Program-made: the position numbers and the translations under genes
Shown here: positions 1 to 9,329 of the stretch, piece after piece
Layout: each line of letters begins with the position of its first letter
Numbering within the stretch: the stretch's first letter is position 1
The notes under the pieces: generated by a model
Database searches by the model: none
The model's input: only the letters and a program-made list of their open reading frames with translations
What the model was told of the DNA's origin: nothing
NCBI RefSeq assembly: GCF_014384795.1
Contig: NZ_JACRSR010000002.1
Span: 62,001 to 126,000 of the forward strand
Direction of reading: 5' to 3'
DNA length: 64,000 bases
From: Gehongia tenuis
Lineage (GTDB): Bacteria > Bacillota > Clostridia > Christensenellales > NSJ-53

Positions 1-1
1 G

Positions 2-145
2 GGCATCGCCTATGCCACCGAACAGATCGTGGATCTGGCCGCCAATGGCGTGAGGGGTATCCACATCTACACCATGAACCACAGCAACGTGGCCCATCAG
101 ATCACGGAGAATCTGTCCCATATTTTGAAAGGTGATGAGGCATGA
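2..145 (+). CDS. metF: methylenetetrahydrofolate reductase, C-terminal end (partial)
   Basis: Only the last 47 codons are in the window. The visible protein runs GIAYATEQIVDLAANGV, then GIHIYTMNHS, and ends LKGDEA. This is the typical C-terminal barrel strand of MetF, which reduces 5,10-methylene-THF to 5-methyl-THF, the methyl donor of methionine synthase. Its TGA overlaps the ATG of the methionine synthase gene as ATGA, so the two are translationally coupled and functionally consecutive. The start lies outside the window. The assignment rests on a short tail plus the neighbour, and is strong in that combination. Confidence 0.85.
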   Translation, partial: GIAYATEQIVDLAANGVRGIHIYTMNHSNVAHQITENLSHILKGDEA

Positions 146-2502
146 CAGTTTTAGAACGGCTTACAAAGGAGCGTCTTTACTTTGACGGTGCCATGGGCAC
201 CGAGCTGCAGCGGCTGGGACTCAGCCGGCGCATTCCGGAAAGCCTCAATCTGGAGCAGCCCGCACTTGTGGAGCGAATTCATCTCCACTATCTTGAAAGC
301 GGCGCTCACATTGTAACTTCCAATACATTCGGGGCCAACCGTTACAAGCTGGAACCGGCGGGCCTTCGTCCGGAAGCGGTCATCCTGGCCGGAGTCGGTG
401 CAGCCCGCCGGGCTATTGCAAAGCATGGCTCTGGTTATGTCGCCGTATCCCTGGGGCCCACCGGTAAAATGATGGAGCCTCTCGGCGAGTTATCCTTGGA
501 GGATGCCTATGAGACCTACCGCCAGATGGCGGCCGCTGCCGACGAAGCCGCCGCCGATCTCATTTTGTTTGAAACCTTCAGCGATCTTACGGAGCTGAAA
601 GCCGCGGTCCTGGCAGCCAAGGAAAATTCCAGGCTGCCCATCTTTACCACGCTGACCTTTGATGAGCAGGGTACGCTTCTCACCGGCGGAAGCATCGAGG
701 CCGCCGTTTCCATGCTGGAAGGGCTGGGCGTCTCCGCCATCGGCTTCAACTGCGGCCTGGGCCCCCATCAGGTGGAGAAATTGATGCCGCGGATGCTTCA
801 GGCGGCTTCTGTTCCCGTCATCGCCAATCCCAACGCTGGGCTTCCCCAGCTGGTGAACGGCGAAACCCGCTACGACGTAGGTCCCGGCGAATTCGCCAAG
901 GCCATGTCCCGGATGGCGGCCATGGGGGTGTCCATCCTTGGCGGATGCTGCGGCACCACCCCCGAATATATCTCAGAGATGACGGGAGCCGTCAAAAATA
1001 TTCCCTTCGCGGCGCCCCGGCCCAAGCCTTATGCCTTTGTTTCCTCCGCCATCAAGGCGGTTCCTCTGGGGCCGGTGCCGGTGATCATCGGCGAGCGGAT
1101 CAATCCCACCGGCAAGAAACGCTTCAAACAGGCTCTTCGGGAGGGCAGCCTGGACTATCTTCTTTCGGAGGGGCTGGCGGAACAGGCGGCAGGTGCCCAT
1201 ATTCTTGACGTCAACGTGGGCCTGCCTGAGATCGACGAGGAAGCCATGATGGCCGCCGCCATCCAGACTTTACAGCATGGCCTGCGCACTCCATTGCAGA
1301 TCGACAGCTCCGATCCCGCCGTTTTGGAAAGGGCGGCCCGCATCTATTCCGGCAAGCCCCTCATCAATTCGGTAAACGGCAAGGCGGAGAGCATGGAAGC
1401 GGTCTTTCCAATAATCCAGCGTTATGGCGGCGCGGTGATTGGGCTCACCCTCGATGAGACAGGTATTCCGGGCACTCCGGAAGGACGCCTCGCCATCGCT
1501 CGGCGCATCGTGGAAAGAGCGGAGCGTCACGGCATCGCACCCAAGGATATCCTGATCGATCCTCTTACCCTCACCATCAGCTCCAACCAAAAGGAGGCTC
1601 TGACCACCCTTGAAAGCCTTGCGCTCATCAAAAGGGAGCTGGGCGTGGGCACGGTCCTTGGCGTATCCAATATCTCCTTCGGCCTTCCCAATCGGGAGAG
1701 CATCAACGCCGCCTTCTTGACGATGGCTCTGCAGCAAGGCCTTACAGCCGCTATCATCAATCCTCTCTCTCCCGCCATGATGGGCGCTTACTACGGAGCG
1801 CTGGCGCTGACGAACCAGGACCCCGACTGCCGCAGCTACATTGGCTTTGCGGCGCCCGCTGCGGAAAAACCCGCTGCTGCAAAGGATACCCTCTATGACA
1901 TTGTTCTTCAGGGCCGCAAGGAACGGGCCGCTGATCTGGCAAGGGAGCTTCTCGCCGTCAAGGCGCCCTTGGATGTGGTGCAGCAGGATATCATGCCCGC
2001 TTTGGATGAGGTTGGCCGTCAGTACGAGGCGGGCAAACTATTTTTGCCGGAGCTTTTAACCAGCGCCGAAACAGTTCAGCAGGCCTTCACGGTGATCAAG
2101 GCCAAGTTGGAGGAGAGCGGTCAGGGCGGCGAAGGCAAAGGTCCCATCGTATTGGCCACCGTGGAAGGGGATATCCACGATATCGGCAAGAACATCGTGA
2201 AGGTGGTACTGCAAAATTATGGCTACGAAGTGATCGACCTCGGCAAGGACGTTTCCGCCGCCCGCGTCGTGGAGGCGGCCAGGGATTCGCAGGCGCCTTT
2301 GGTGGGGCTCAGCGCCCTGATGACCACCACCACGCCCAGCATGGAAAAGACTATCACCGCTCTTCAAGCAGCGCATCTGCCCTGCAAGGTTGTTGTGGGC
2401 GGCGCGGTGCTCACGGAGACCTTTGCCCGCCAGATGGGGGCCGACTTCTATGCGCGGGATGCCATGGCCGCTGTGCGCGCCGCCAAAGAGGTCATCGGAT
2501 AA
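142..2502 (+). CDS. metH: cobalamin-dependent methionine synthase, short form (no reactivation domain)
   Basis: 786 residues. Residues 1 to about 290 are a homocysteine S-methyltransferase barrel with zinc cysteines in FNCGLGP (about 203) and GGCCGTTPE (about 268). About 310-560 is a pterin-binding barrel (IGERINPTGKKRFK, DVNVG). About 590-660 is the B12 cap helix bundle. About 665-786 is the B12-binding Rossmann domain with the axial-histidine motif GDIHDIGKN. It transfers a methyl group from methyl-THF to homocysteine through cobalamin. E. coli MetH is about 1227 residues. The C-terminal AdoMet/reactivation domain is missing here, as in many Clostridia and Thermotoga, so reductive reactivation must come from a separate protein. 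It is coupled to metF by ATGA and ends just before a strong terminator. Confidence 0.93.
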   Translation: MTVLERLTKERLYFDGAMGTELQRLGLSRRIPESLNLEQPALVERIHLHYLESGAHIVTSNTFGANRYKLEPAGLRPEAVILAGVGAARRAIAKHGSGYVAVSLGPTGKMMEPLGELSLEDAYETYRQMAAAADEAAADLILFETFSDLTELKAAVLAAKENSRLPIFTTLTFDEQGTLLTGGSIEAAVSMLEGLGVSAIGFNCGLGPHQVEKLMPRMLQAASVPVIANPNAGLPQLVNGETRYDVGPGEFAKAMSRMAAMGVSILGGCCGTTPEYISEMTGAVKNIPFAAPRPKPYAFVSSAIKAVPLGPVPVIIGERINPTGKKRFKQALREGSLDYLLSEGLAEQAAGAHILDVNVGLPEIDEEAMMAAAIQTLQHGLRTPLQIDSSDPAVLERAARIYSGKPLINSVNGKAESMEAVFPIIQRYGGAVIGLTLDETGIPGTPEGRLAIARRIVERAERHGIAPKDILIDPLTLTISSNQKEALTTLESLALIKRELGVGTVLGVSNISFGLPNRESINAAFLTMALQQGLTAAIINPLSPAMMGAYYGALALTNQDPDCRSYIGFAAPAAEKPAAAKDTLYDIVLQGRKERAADLARELLAVKAPLDVVQQDIMPALDEVGRQYEAGKLFLPELLTSAETVQQAFTVIKAKLEESGQGGEGKGPIVLATVEGDIHDIGKNIVKVVLQNYGYEVIDLGKDVSAARVVEAARDSQAPLVGLSALMTTTTPSMEKTITALQAAHLPCKVVVGGAVLTETFARQMGADFYARDAMAAVRAAKEVIG

Positions 2503-2512
2503 GAACGCAAAA

Positions 2513-2543
2513 GAAAAACCGCCGGAAAATCCGGCGGTTTTTT
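2513..2543. terminator. bidirectional rho-independent terminator between metH and oppA
   Basis: An 8-bp GC stem (ACCGCCGG / CCGGCGGT) closes an AAAAT loop and is flanked by an A-run on the left and a T-run on the right. It can therefore end both the rightward metFH transcript and the leftward peptide-uptake operon. Confidence 0.9.
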
Positions 2544-2551
2544 AGGTCCTT

Positions 2552-4180
2552 TTACTTCTCGATGTAGGTCCACTTATATTCGCTGTACAGACCGAAGCCA
2601 TTGCGAACATGACCCTTCACGTAGTCCTTATGCACGAAATTTCGGCTCTGGAAGAAGGTTGGATACATCACAGCGTCTTGAATGAGAATCTTTTCAGCAT
2701 CCTGCAGCGCCTGCGCACGCTCGTCGCCGGTGGTGCTGGAAGCCTTCTTCAGCAAAGCGTCGTATTCCTCGTTGGACCACTTGCCGTAGTTGTACTCGCT
2801 GTTCGACGTGAACAGATCGAGGAAGGACTGGGGATCGTTGAAGTCAGCGCCCCAACCCTCTTTGCCCAACGTGAAGTCAGCCTCGTACTCGGTCATACGC
2901 AGAGCAAACTTGAGGGACTTGACCTCCACGTCCACACCCAGAACATTCTTCCAGGCCTCCTGGAAAACCTGAGCGGTCTTGAGGTTGATGTCGCCCTCGC
3001 CGATAACCAGGCTGAGACCGGTCATATCCTCACGGGTCTTACCCAGCTCCTGAAGGCCCTGTTCAAACAGCGCCTTCGCCTCTTCGCCGCCGTCCTTGCC
3101 CGCGTCGGTGAACAGGTCGCCGTTGTTCTCGCGGAAGGACTTGCCGCCCACGCCGTTCATCGCCGGGGGAATGAAACCATAGGCGGGCGTGCAGCCGTTC
3201 TTCAAGAGGTCATTGACGTACTCCTCACGGTTGATCGCCATACCAAAAGCCTTGCGGATGTTGACGTTGGCAAAGAATTCGTTCTGCAGGTTGAAGTGCA
3301 GATACTCGGTCACAAGCTCGGTCACAGTCTGGAAGCCGGCATCGTCCTTGTAGTTATCCAAGAACTCGGGCATGACTTCCATCATGTCGATGTCGCCGTT
3401 CTCATACATGTTGACAATGGTGTTGGTCTCCTTGGTGATCTTGAAGACGATCTTGTCCAGCTTCACAGCATCGGCGTCCCAGTAATCGGGGTTTTTTTCC
3501 ACCACGATTTCCTGATCATGGGCCCAGCTGACGATCTTGAAAGGACCGCTGTAGATCATCTTGTCCGGCTCGGAAGCATAGGTATCGCCCATCTCTTCCA
3601 GGATGCCTTCCTTCAGCGGATAGAACACGCTCAGCATCAGCATATCGGTGAAATACTCGGTGGGCGTCTTCAAGGTGACCTCAAAGGTCTTCTCGTCCAC
3701 AGCCTTCACGCCCACATCGTCGGCCGTACCCTCGCCGGTGTTGAATTCCTCAGCACCTACGATGGGATAGTGCAGATAGGCGTAGGGAGAAGCCGTTTCG
3801 GGGTCCACGGCCCTCTTCCAGGCATAGACGAAATCGTTGGCCGTGATGGCACTGCCATCGGACCACTTGGCGTCCCGGAGTTTAAAGGTGTACACCAGTC
3901 CGTCATCGCTGACCGTCCAGCTCTCAGCAAGGCCGGAACCCTGCTCAATCACACCATTTTCCTTCGTACGGACCAAGCCCTCCATCGTGGCGCCAATCAG
4001 TTCATTGGACCATACATCCTGGGCCGTAAGCGGGTTCAAATCGGCGGGTTCTGCAGTTTCCGTAAGGGTAAGCGTCTGATCGGAACCAGCATTACCCGTG
4101 GAACCGTCGCCGCCGCAACCGCTGACGACTGCCGCTACCAGCATCACACATGCCAGCAGCAGCACAATCCTCCTTTTCAT
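2552..4180 (-). CDS. oppA: oligopeptide ABC transporter substrate-binding lipoprotein
   Basis: 542 residues, the usual length for OppA/DppA (SBP family 5). The signal peptide has a lipobox VVSGC with the lipidated cysteine at residue 22, followed by a Gly/Ser-rich linker. Family motifs include LTAQDVWSNELI, ESWTVSDDGLVYTFKLRDAKWSDG and NIRKAFGMAINREEY. It would sit on the outer face of the membrane and deliver peptides to the OppBC permease. A good ribosome site (AGGAGGG) precedes the ATG. It is the last gene of the locus, 48 bp after an M24 peptidase and in front of a strong terminator. Exact peptide size preference cannot be read from sequence. Confidence 0.92.
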   Translation of the reverse strand: MKRRIVLLLACVMLVAAVVSGCGGDGSTGNAGSDQTLTLTETAEPADLNPLTAQDVWSNELIGATMEGLVRTKENGVIEQGSGLAESWTVSDDGLVYTFKLRDAKWSDGSAITANDFVYAWKRAVDPETASPYAYLHYPIVGAEEFNTGEGTADDVGVKAVDEKTFEVTLKTPTEYFTDMLMLSVFYPLKEGILEEMGDTYASEPDKMIYSGPFKIVSWAHDQEIVVEKNPDYWDADAVKLDKIVFKITKETNTIVNMYENGDIDMMEVMPEFLDNYKDDAGFQTVTELVTEYLHFNLQNEFFANVNIRKAFGMAINREEYVNDLLKNGCTPAYGFIPPAMNGVGGKSFRENNGDLFTDAGKDGGEEAKALFEQGLQELGKTREDMTGLSLVIGEGDINLKTAQVFQEAWKNVLGVDVEVKSLKFALRMTEYEADFTLGKEGWGADFNDPQSFLDLFTSNSEYNYGKWSNEEYDALLKKASSTTGDERAQALQDAEKILIQDAVMYPTFFQSRNFVHKDYVKGHVRNGFGLYSEYKWTYIEK

Positions 4181-4228
4181 CCTTGTTCCCTCCTAAATTA
4201 AATTTATCTCAACAATGGTCATCCATCG

Positions 4229-5473
4229 TTAAGCTTCCGCTAAAAATTTTTCGATCTCCTCAATGGTCTTGGGTACCAGACCCGCTGAGAGCACCTCGCA
4301 GCCGGTTTCAGTGATGAGCGCATCGTCCTCGATCCGGATACCGATGCCCTCCTCGGGAATATAGATTCCCGGCTCCATGCTGACCACCATGCCGGGCTGG
4401 AGAAGATTCCGGTCGCCCACATCGTGGGTGTCCAGTCCGATATAATGGCTTACGCCATGGGAGAAATACTTTACGATCTCCGATTTTTCCTTGATAAGGC
4501 CGTCCCTCAAGGCGTAATCCGCCAGCACCTCGTTGACCACATCCACCGTCTCATCCACAGGCACGCCCGGCTTCAGGAATTCGATGACGGCGTTTTGGGC
4601 ATCCAGCACCGCCTGATAATAGTAGGCCTGCCGTTCGGAAAAACGGCCGCCCACCGGGAAGGTCCGGCTGATATCGGCGGCGTAGTAATTGTACTCCGCG
4701 CCAAGGTCGAGGAGCAGCAAGTCCCCATTGTGGAGCTGCTGATTGTTGTCCTCATAGTGCAGGAATACGCTGTTCTTGCCGCCGGCAATGATGGGATAAA
4801 AGGCATTGCCCATGGCGCCGTAGTACTTCAGGGCAAATTCAAAATGGGCTTGAAGCTGATACTCCCAAACGCCCTCTTTGAGGTTTTTCAGAATGGCCTC
4901 GATGCCCTTGCCCGTGATCTCAATGGCTTTGCGCATGTTTGCAATCTCCGTTGCATCCTTGAAGCGGCGCATGTTTGCAATCTCCCGGCGGATATTCCTG
5001 ACCCGAAGATAGGGAAAGGAGTCCACAAGGCGGCGGCAGTAGGCATTTTCAATGGACACGGTATAGTCCACGTTGCGTTTGGTAAAGTCCATGTAGAGGT
5101 CGTTTACCGGATTTCGGGAAATAAAACGCTCCACCGTCCAGTCCATCTTGTCGAGATAATAGGCTTCGTCAACGCCCGCCAAAGACTGGTAGGCATCGGC
5201 ATCCTTCATTTTGCCGAAATACTTCTCCTGGTAGGGGTCGGGCCGGGGCACAAACAGGGTATTGGTCACCTTGCCCCCCACCTTGCTGATCATCAGCACG
5301 ATGGTGGCCTCCTCAAGGCCGGTCATATAGTAGAAGTTTCGGTTGGGCGCAAAATGATAATCCTGATCCTCGGTGCGCTGCACCGGCTGCCCCGCGAACA
5401 TGAAAAGCACCGAATCATCCTTCAACTTCTCGGCAATCATGGCGCGGCGGCGGATAAATACTTCATTTGACAT
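4229..5473 (-). CDS. pepP: M24B aminopeptidase P family metallopeptidase
   Basis: 414 residues from the ATG at 5473 (MSNEVFIRRR), chosen because GGAGGAGGG lies just upstream. A longer frame would run into the oppF gene. Residues 1 to about 170 form the creatinase-type N-terminal domain. The rest is the pita-bread catalytic domain with metal ligands visible in LLLDLGAEYNYYAADISRT (two Asp), HGVSHYIGLDTHDVG (His), MEPGIYIPEEG (Glu) and IRIEDDALI (Glu). It removes an N-terminal residue preceding proline. It starts 2 bp after the oppF stop, which ties it to processing of imported peptides. Confidence 0.88.
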   Translation of the reverse strand: MSNEVFIRRRAMIAEKLKDDSVLFMFAGQPVQRTEDQDYHFAPNRNFYYMTGLEEATIVLMISKVGGKVTNTLFVPRPDPYQEKYFGKMKDADAYQSLAGVDEAYYLDKMDWTVERFISRNPVNDLYMDFTKRNVDYTVSIENAYCRRLVDSFPYLRVRNIRREIANMRRFKDATEIANMRKAIEITGKGIEAILKNLKEGVWEYQLQAHFEFALKYYGAMGNAFYPIIAGGKNSVFLHYEDNNQQLHNGDLLLLDLGAEYNYYAADISRTFPVGGRFSERQAYYYQAVLDAQNAVIEFLKPGVPVDETVDVVNEVLADYALRDGLIKEKSEIVKYFSHGVSHYIGLDTHDVGDRNLLQPGMVVSMEPGIYIPEEGIGIRIEDDALITETGCEVLSAGLVPKTIEEIEKFLAEA

Positions 5474-5475
5474 AG

Positions 5476-6429
5476 CTAGCCCTCCTCCACAAAGTAACAA
5501 CTCACAAAGTGACCGGGAGATACCTCCCGCATGGGCGGCGCTTCCTGCCTGCACGCATCCTGACAGATGGGACAGCGTCCCTGAAATTTGCATCCGGGCG
5601 GCGTGTTGATGGGATTAGGAACGTCTCCTTCCAGTTTAATCCTCCCCCGCCTGCGGCTTTCCACGGGATCCGCAAAGGGCACCGATGAAAGCAGCGCCTT
5701 GGTGTAGGGATGGAGCGGATGGCCGATGAGTTCCTCACTCGTAGCCAACTCCACAATGCTGCCAAGGTACATCACCGCAATGCGGTTTGAAATATGCTTC
5801 ACCATGCTGATGTCATGAGCGATGAACAAATAGGTAAGTCCCAGCTGCTGCTGGAGGTCATCCAAAAGATTGACCACCTGGGCTTGAATGGACACATCCA
5901 GTGCCGAGATGGGCTCATCACAGATGATCAGCTTGGGCTCAATGGCGAGCGCCCTGGCGATGCCGATGCGCTGGCGCTGGCCACCGGAGAACTCATGGGG
6001 GAAGCGGTTGGCGTGCTCCTCGTTAAGACCCACCAAGCTTAAAAGCTCCATGATACGATCCTGACGCCGCTTTCCCTTGTAGAGCTGATGAATATCGATC
6101 CCCTCGCCAATGATCTCCTGCACCGTCATGCGGGGGTTCAGGCTGGCGTAGGGATCCTGAAAGATCATCTGTACGTTTCGGGTCAATTCGCGGCGCTCCC
6201 TGCCCTTTAGATTATCGATGCGCTGTCCTGCGAACATGATCTCCCCCGCGGTGGGCTCGTAAAGACCGATCACCGTACGGCCCAGGGTGGATTTACCGCA
6301 GCCCGATTCGCCCACCAAACCCAGGGTCTCCCCCTTCTCGATAGCGAAACTGACGTCATCCACGGCCTTCAAAACCCGGTGTCCCGGCAGATCAAAATAT
6401 TTTTTTAGGTTATTTACTTCCAGCAACAT
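5476..6429 (-). CDS. oppF: oligopeptide ABC transporter ATP-binding protein
   Basis: 317 residues. Walker [13 protein letters not shown] signature [15 protein letters not shown], Walker [13 protein letters not shown] and the switch His in FIAHD are all present. The C-terminal extension ([15 protein letters not shown], then CPICQDAC) is typical of the OppD/OppF/DppF group and carries a cysteine cluster. It pairs with OppD to power peptide import. It overlaps the end of oppD by 20 bp, and its ribosome site (AAAGGAG) lies inside the oppD coding end. Confidence 0.92.
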   Translation of the reverse strand: MLLEVNNLKKYFDLPGHRVLKAVDDVSFAIEKGETLGLVGESGCGKSTLGRTVIGLYEPTAGEIMFAGQRIDNLKGRERRELTRNVQMIFQDPYASLNPRMTVQEIIGEGIDIHQLYKGKRRQDRIMELLSLVGLNEEHANRFPHEFSGGQRQRIGIARALAIEPKLIICDEPISALDVSIQAQVVNLLDDLQQQLGLTYLFIAHDISMVKHISNRIAVMYLGSIVELATSEELIGHPLHPYTKALLSSVPFADPVESRRRGRIKLEGDVPNPINTPPGCKFQGRCPICQDACRQEAPPMREVSPGHFVSCYFVEEG

Positions 6430-7462
6430 GCTTTTGAACTCCTTTAAAGGATTTCTCCACCTTGGGCGCCATTTCGCTCATCAGCCAGCAGTGGACATCG
6501 TGGCCCTCCCCCGCCTCAAAGGCCGGCGGAAAATGCTTCTCACAGACCTTCATGGAGTACTGGCAGCGATCCCAGAAGGGACAGCCCTCCGGCGGCGCCA
6601 GCAGATCGGGCGGCGTGCCCACGATGGGAACCAGCCGTCCCGAATCGGCGTAAAGCTCGGGAATGGAGTTGAGCAGGCCCCAGGTGTAGGGGTGCTGAGG
6701 ATTGTAGAAAATCTCCTGGACGGAGCCCTGCTCCACAATCACACCGGCATACATGATGGCCACCTTGTCGGCAATATCGGCAACCACACCCATGTCGTGG
6801 GTGATGATTAAAATGGCGGTGCCCAGCTTATCCCGAAGATCCATCATCAGGTCCAGAATCTGGGCCTGAATGGTCACATCCAGCGCCGTGGTGGGCTCGT
6901 CGGCGATGAGAATCTTGGGATCGCACACGAGAGCCATGGCGATCATCACCCGCTGGCGCATGCCGCCGGAGAATTCATGCGGATACTGACGCATCCGGTT
7001 CTCCGGGTTGGAGATACCCACCAGCCGAAGCATTTCCACCGCTCTCTTGCGGGCCTCGTCCTTCGAAACATTTTGATGCTTCAGGATGCCCTCCATCACC
7101 TGTGCACCCACCCGCTTGGTGGGATTGAGGGAGGTCATGGGATCCTGGAAAATCATACTGATCTGATTGCCTGCAATCTTCCGCATCTGCTTTTCGCTGT
7201 AATCGCTGATGCACTGGCCGTTAAAATGGATGCTGCCCCCCGAAATCTCCGCCGGGGGACTGGGGTTGAGTTTCAAGATGGTCTGGGCCGTCACTGACTT
7301 GCCGCAGCCCGACTCACCCACAATGGCCACGATCTCACCCCGGTCCATGGTGAAGCTCACGCCCCTAACCGCCTGGACCACACCGGCATAGGTATTGAAA
7401 TTCACTTTGAGATCCTTGATCTCAAGCAGCGGCGTATTCGCCTGATTCATTTCGCTCATCAT
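6410..7462 (-). CDS. oppD: oligopeptide ABC transporter ATP-binding protein
   Basis: 350 residues. Walker [10 protein letters not shown], signature [15 protein letters not shown], Walker [13 protein letters not shown] and the C-terminal Opp/Dpp extension with a Cys cluster ([14 protein letters not shown]). Two adjacent ATGs exist (7462 and 7459). The second has better spacing (6 nt) from an AGGAGG that lies in the last codons of oppC, so the protein may start one residue later. It forms a heterodimer with OppF on the cytoplasmic side of OppBC. Confidence 0.92.
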   Translation of the reverse strand: MMSEMNQANTPLLEIKDLKVNFNTYAGVVQAVRGVSFTMDRGEIVAIVGESGCGKSVTAQTILKLNPSPPAEISGGSIHFNGQCISDYSEKQMRKIAGNQISMIFQDPMTSLNPTKRVGAQVMEGILKHQNVSKDEARKRAVEMLRLVGISNPENRMRQYPHEFSGGMRQRVMIAMALVCDPKILIADEPTTALDVTIQAQILDLMMDLRDKLGTAILIITHDMGVVADIADKVAIMYAGVIVEQGSVQEIFYNPQHPYTWGLLNSIPELYADSGRLVPIVGTPPDLLAPPEGCPFWDRCQYSMKVCEKHFPPAFEAGEGHDVHCWLMSEMAPKVEKSFKGVQKHVAGSK

Positions 7463-8386
7463 TTACCTCCTCATCTTGGGATCCAGCGCGTCCCTGAGTC
7501 CATCGCCGACCAAGTTAAAGCCCAGCATGGTCAAGGAGATGAGCAGTGCCGGGAAGAACAGCTGATAAGGTTCAAGCATCAGCATTCTGGCGCCTTCGTT
7601 GGCCAGGGTGCCCCAGCTGGCCAGCGGCACCGGTACGCCAAGTCCCAAATAACTCAGCATGGCCTCGGTAAAGATGGCGCTGGGAATGGAGAAGGTAAGA
7701 TCAATGATGATGGGACCCATGGTGTTGGGCAGAAGATGCTTCACCAGGATCCGGCTGGAGGATGCGCCCAAAGTCTTTGATGCCATCACATAATCGCTTT
7801 GCTTAAGCTGCAGCATCTGGCCGCGGACCAGCCTGGCCATGTTGCCCCAGCCCGTGATGGCGATGGAAATTATGATGGTGTTAAGACCGGGTCCCAGGAT
7901 AACCATGAGCAGAATTACCCACAGAAGGTCCGGTACGGAGTAGATGATCTCCACGAAACGCATCATCACAAGGTCGACTTTCCCGCCAAGATAGCCGGAG
8001 ATGCCGCCATAGATGATGCCGATGGTCATGTTGAAGAAGGCCGCCACAAAGGCCACCAGAAGGGACACTCTCGCGCCCACCCAGCAGCGCACAAAAAGAT
8101 CACGGCCCAGGCTGTCCGTGCCAAACCAATGCTCCGCCGAGGGGCCCTGGTTGACCATGGCGGAATTCTGTTCGCTGTAGCCGTAGGGCTGAATCATGGG
8201 GCCTACGATGGCCAGCACCAAAATGAGCAACAGCAATACGATGGAGGCCATGGCAATCTTGTTGGCCTTGAGCCTGCGCCAGGCGTCCTTCCAATAGGTG
8301 GTCGCCGGTCGGACAATCTTGTTCATATCCAGGTTGGATTTATCCGACGGTGTAAATAATTCCGGTGAAAATTCCATTTTTTCCAC
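7463..8386 (-). CDS. oppC: oligopeptide ABC transporter permease
   Basis: 307 residues from the GTG at 8386 (VEKMEFSPE). This start is chosen because AAGGAGGG stands 8 nt upstream; an in-frame ATG three codons later is the alternative. A longer frame back to 8440 overlaps oppB and lacks a ribosome site. After an N-terminal hydrophilic segment comes the first membrane span (MASIVLLLLILVLAIVG), then five further spans. The EAA loop facing the ATPases reads KTLGASSSRILVKHLLPN. It abuts oppD without a gap. Confidence 0.9.
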   Translation of the reverse strand: MEKMEFSPELFTPSDKSNLDMNKIVRPATTYWKDAWRRLKANKIAMASIVLLLLILVLAIVGPMIQPYGYSEQNSAMVNQGPSAEHWFGTDSLGRDLFVRCWVGARVSLLVAFVAAFFNMTIGIIYGGISGYLGGKVDLVMMRFVEIIYSVPDLLWVILLMVILGPGLNTIIISIAITGWGNMARLVRGQMLQLKQSDYVMASKTLGASSSRILVKHLLPNTMGPIIIDLTFSIPSAIFTEAMLSYLGLGVPVPLASWGTLANEGARMLMLEPYQLFFPALLISLTMLGFNLVGDGLRDALDPKMRR

Positions 8387-8399
8387 GTTCACACCCTCC

Positions 8400-9317
8400 T
8401 TAATCCAACTTAACCCGGGGATCCACCAGGGTATAGACAATGTCGATGATAAACATCATCGTGACCAGTATGGCGGCATAGAAGACCGTCATGCCCATAA
8501 TCACGGTATAGTCATTGCCCTGAACCGCATCCACCAGAAATTTGCCCACGCCGGGGATACTGAAAATGTTCTCAATAACGAAGGAGCCCACCAGAATGCT
8601 GGCCAGCTGCACACCCACCACAGTGATAATGGGCGTGATGGCGTTTCTTATGGTGTGTCGGGTAATGACCTCCATATTGGAAAGGCCCTTCGCCTTCGCC
8701 GTCTTGATGTAATCCTGACCCAGCACGTCCAGCATGCTGGTACGCATCATGCGGGCAATGTAGGCAATCATGCGAAGGCCCAAAGCCAGAGCCGGCAGGA
8801 TCATGTATTTCAATCCGCCCCAGCCCGCCACCGGGAACCAGTGCAGCTTGCCCGCAAAGAAGTATTGGAATAAGCTTGCAAACACGAAAGCCGGTACGGA
8901 TACACCCAGGATGGCGATCACGATCACCAGATAATCGATGGGCTTGCCGCGCTTCACACCGGCCAGAATGCCAAACAGCACGCCCAGCGAGATGCCCAGC
9001 ACGCCCGCCGCCAAGCCCAGCGTGGCCGATACGGGGAAGCCCTGCGCGATCATGCTGTTGACCGAACGGTTCTTATATTTGAGGGAAATGCCCAAATCTC
9101 CCTGAAGCAGATTCTTCATATAAATGAGATATTGTTCCGTCACCGGCTTGTCCAGACCATACTTGGCCTCCATGTTGGCCAGAACATCCGCTGGTATCTT
9201 CTTTTTATCCTCAAAGGGATTGCCGGGCACGGCATGCATTAAAAAGAAGGTCATGGTGACGATCACCCACAGCGTGAGCAGCGCCATGAACAACCGCTTG
9301 ATGAAATATTTTACCAT
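8400..9317 (-). CDS. oppB: oligopeptide ABC transporter permease
   Basis: 305 residues from the ATG at 9317 (MVKYFIKRLF), preceded by GGTGGGGAG. An in-frame GTG four codons upstream is less likely. The sequence shows the typical OppB N-terminal span, the conserved MHAVPGNPF segment, six predicted spans in all and the cytoplasmic EAA loop KAKGLSNMEVITRHTIRN. Its partner permease is OppC. It begins 12 bp after the M29 aminopeptidase gene. Confidence 0.91.
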   Translation of the reverse strand: MVKYFIKRLFMALLTLWVIVTMTFFLMHAVPGNPFEDKKKIPADVLANMEAKYGLDKPVTEQYLIYMKNLLQGDLGISLKYKNRSVNSMIAQGFPVSATLGLAAGVLGISLGVLFGILAGVKRGKPIDYLVIVIAILGVSVPAFVFASLFQYFFAGKLHWFPVAGWGGLKYMILPALALGLRMIAYIARMMRTSMLDVLGQDYIKTAKAKGLSNMEVITRHTIRNAITPIITVVGVQLASILVGSFVIENIFSIPGVGKFLVDAVQGNDYTVIMGMTVFYAAILVTMMFIIDIVYTLVDPRVKLD

Positions 9318-9329
9318 GCTACTCCCCAC

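Noticed and set aside
2609..4201. 530-codon open frame antisense to oppA
   Set aside because: It mirrors the well-supported oppA frame; its product is low-complexity and resembles no family. GC-rich third positions produce such shadows throughout.
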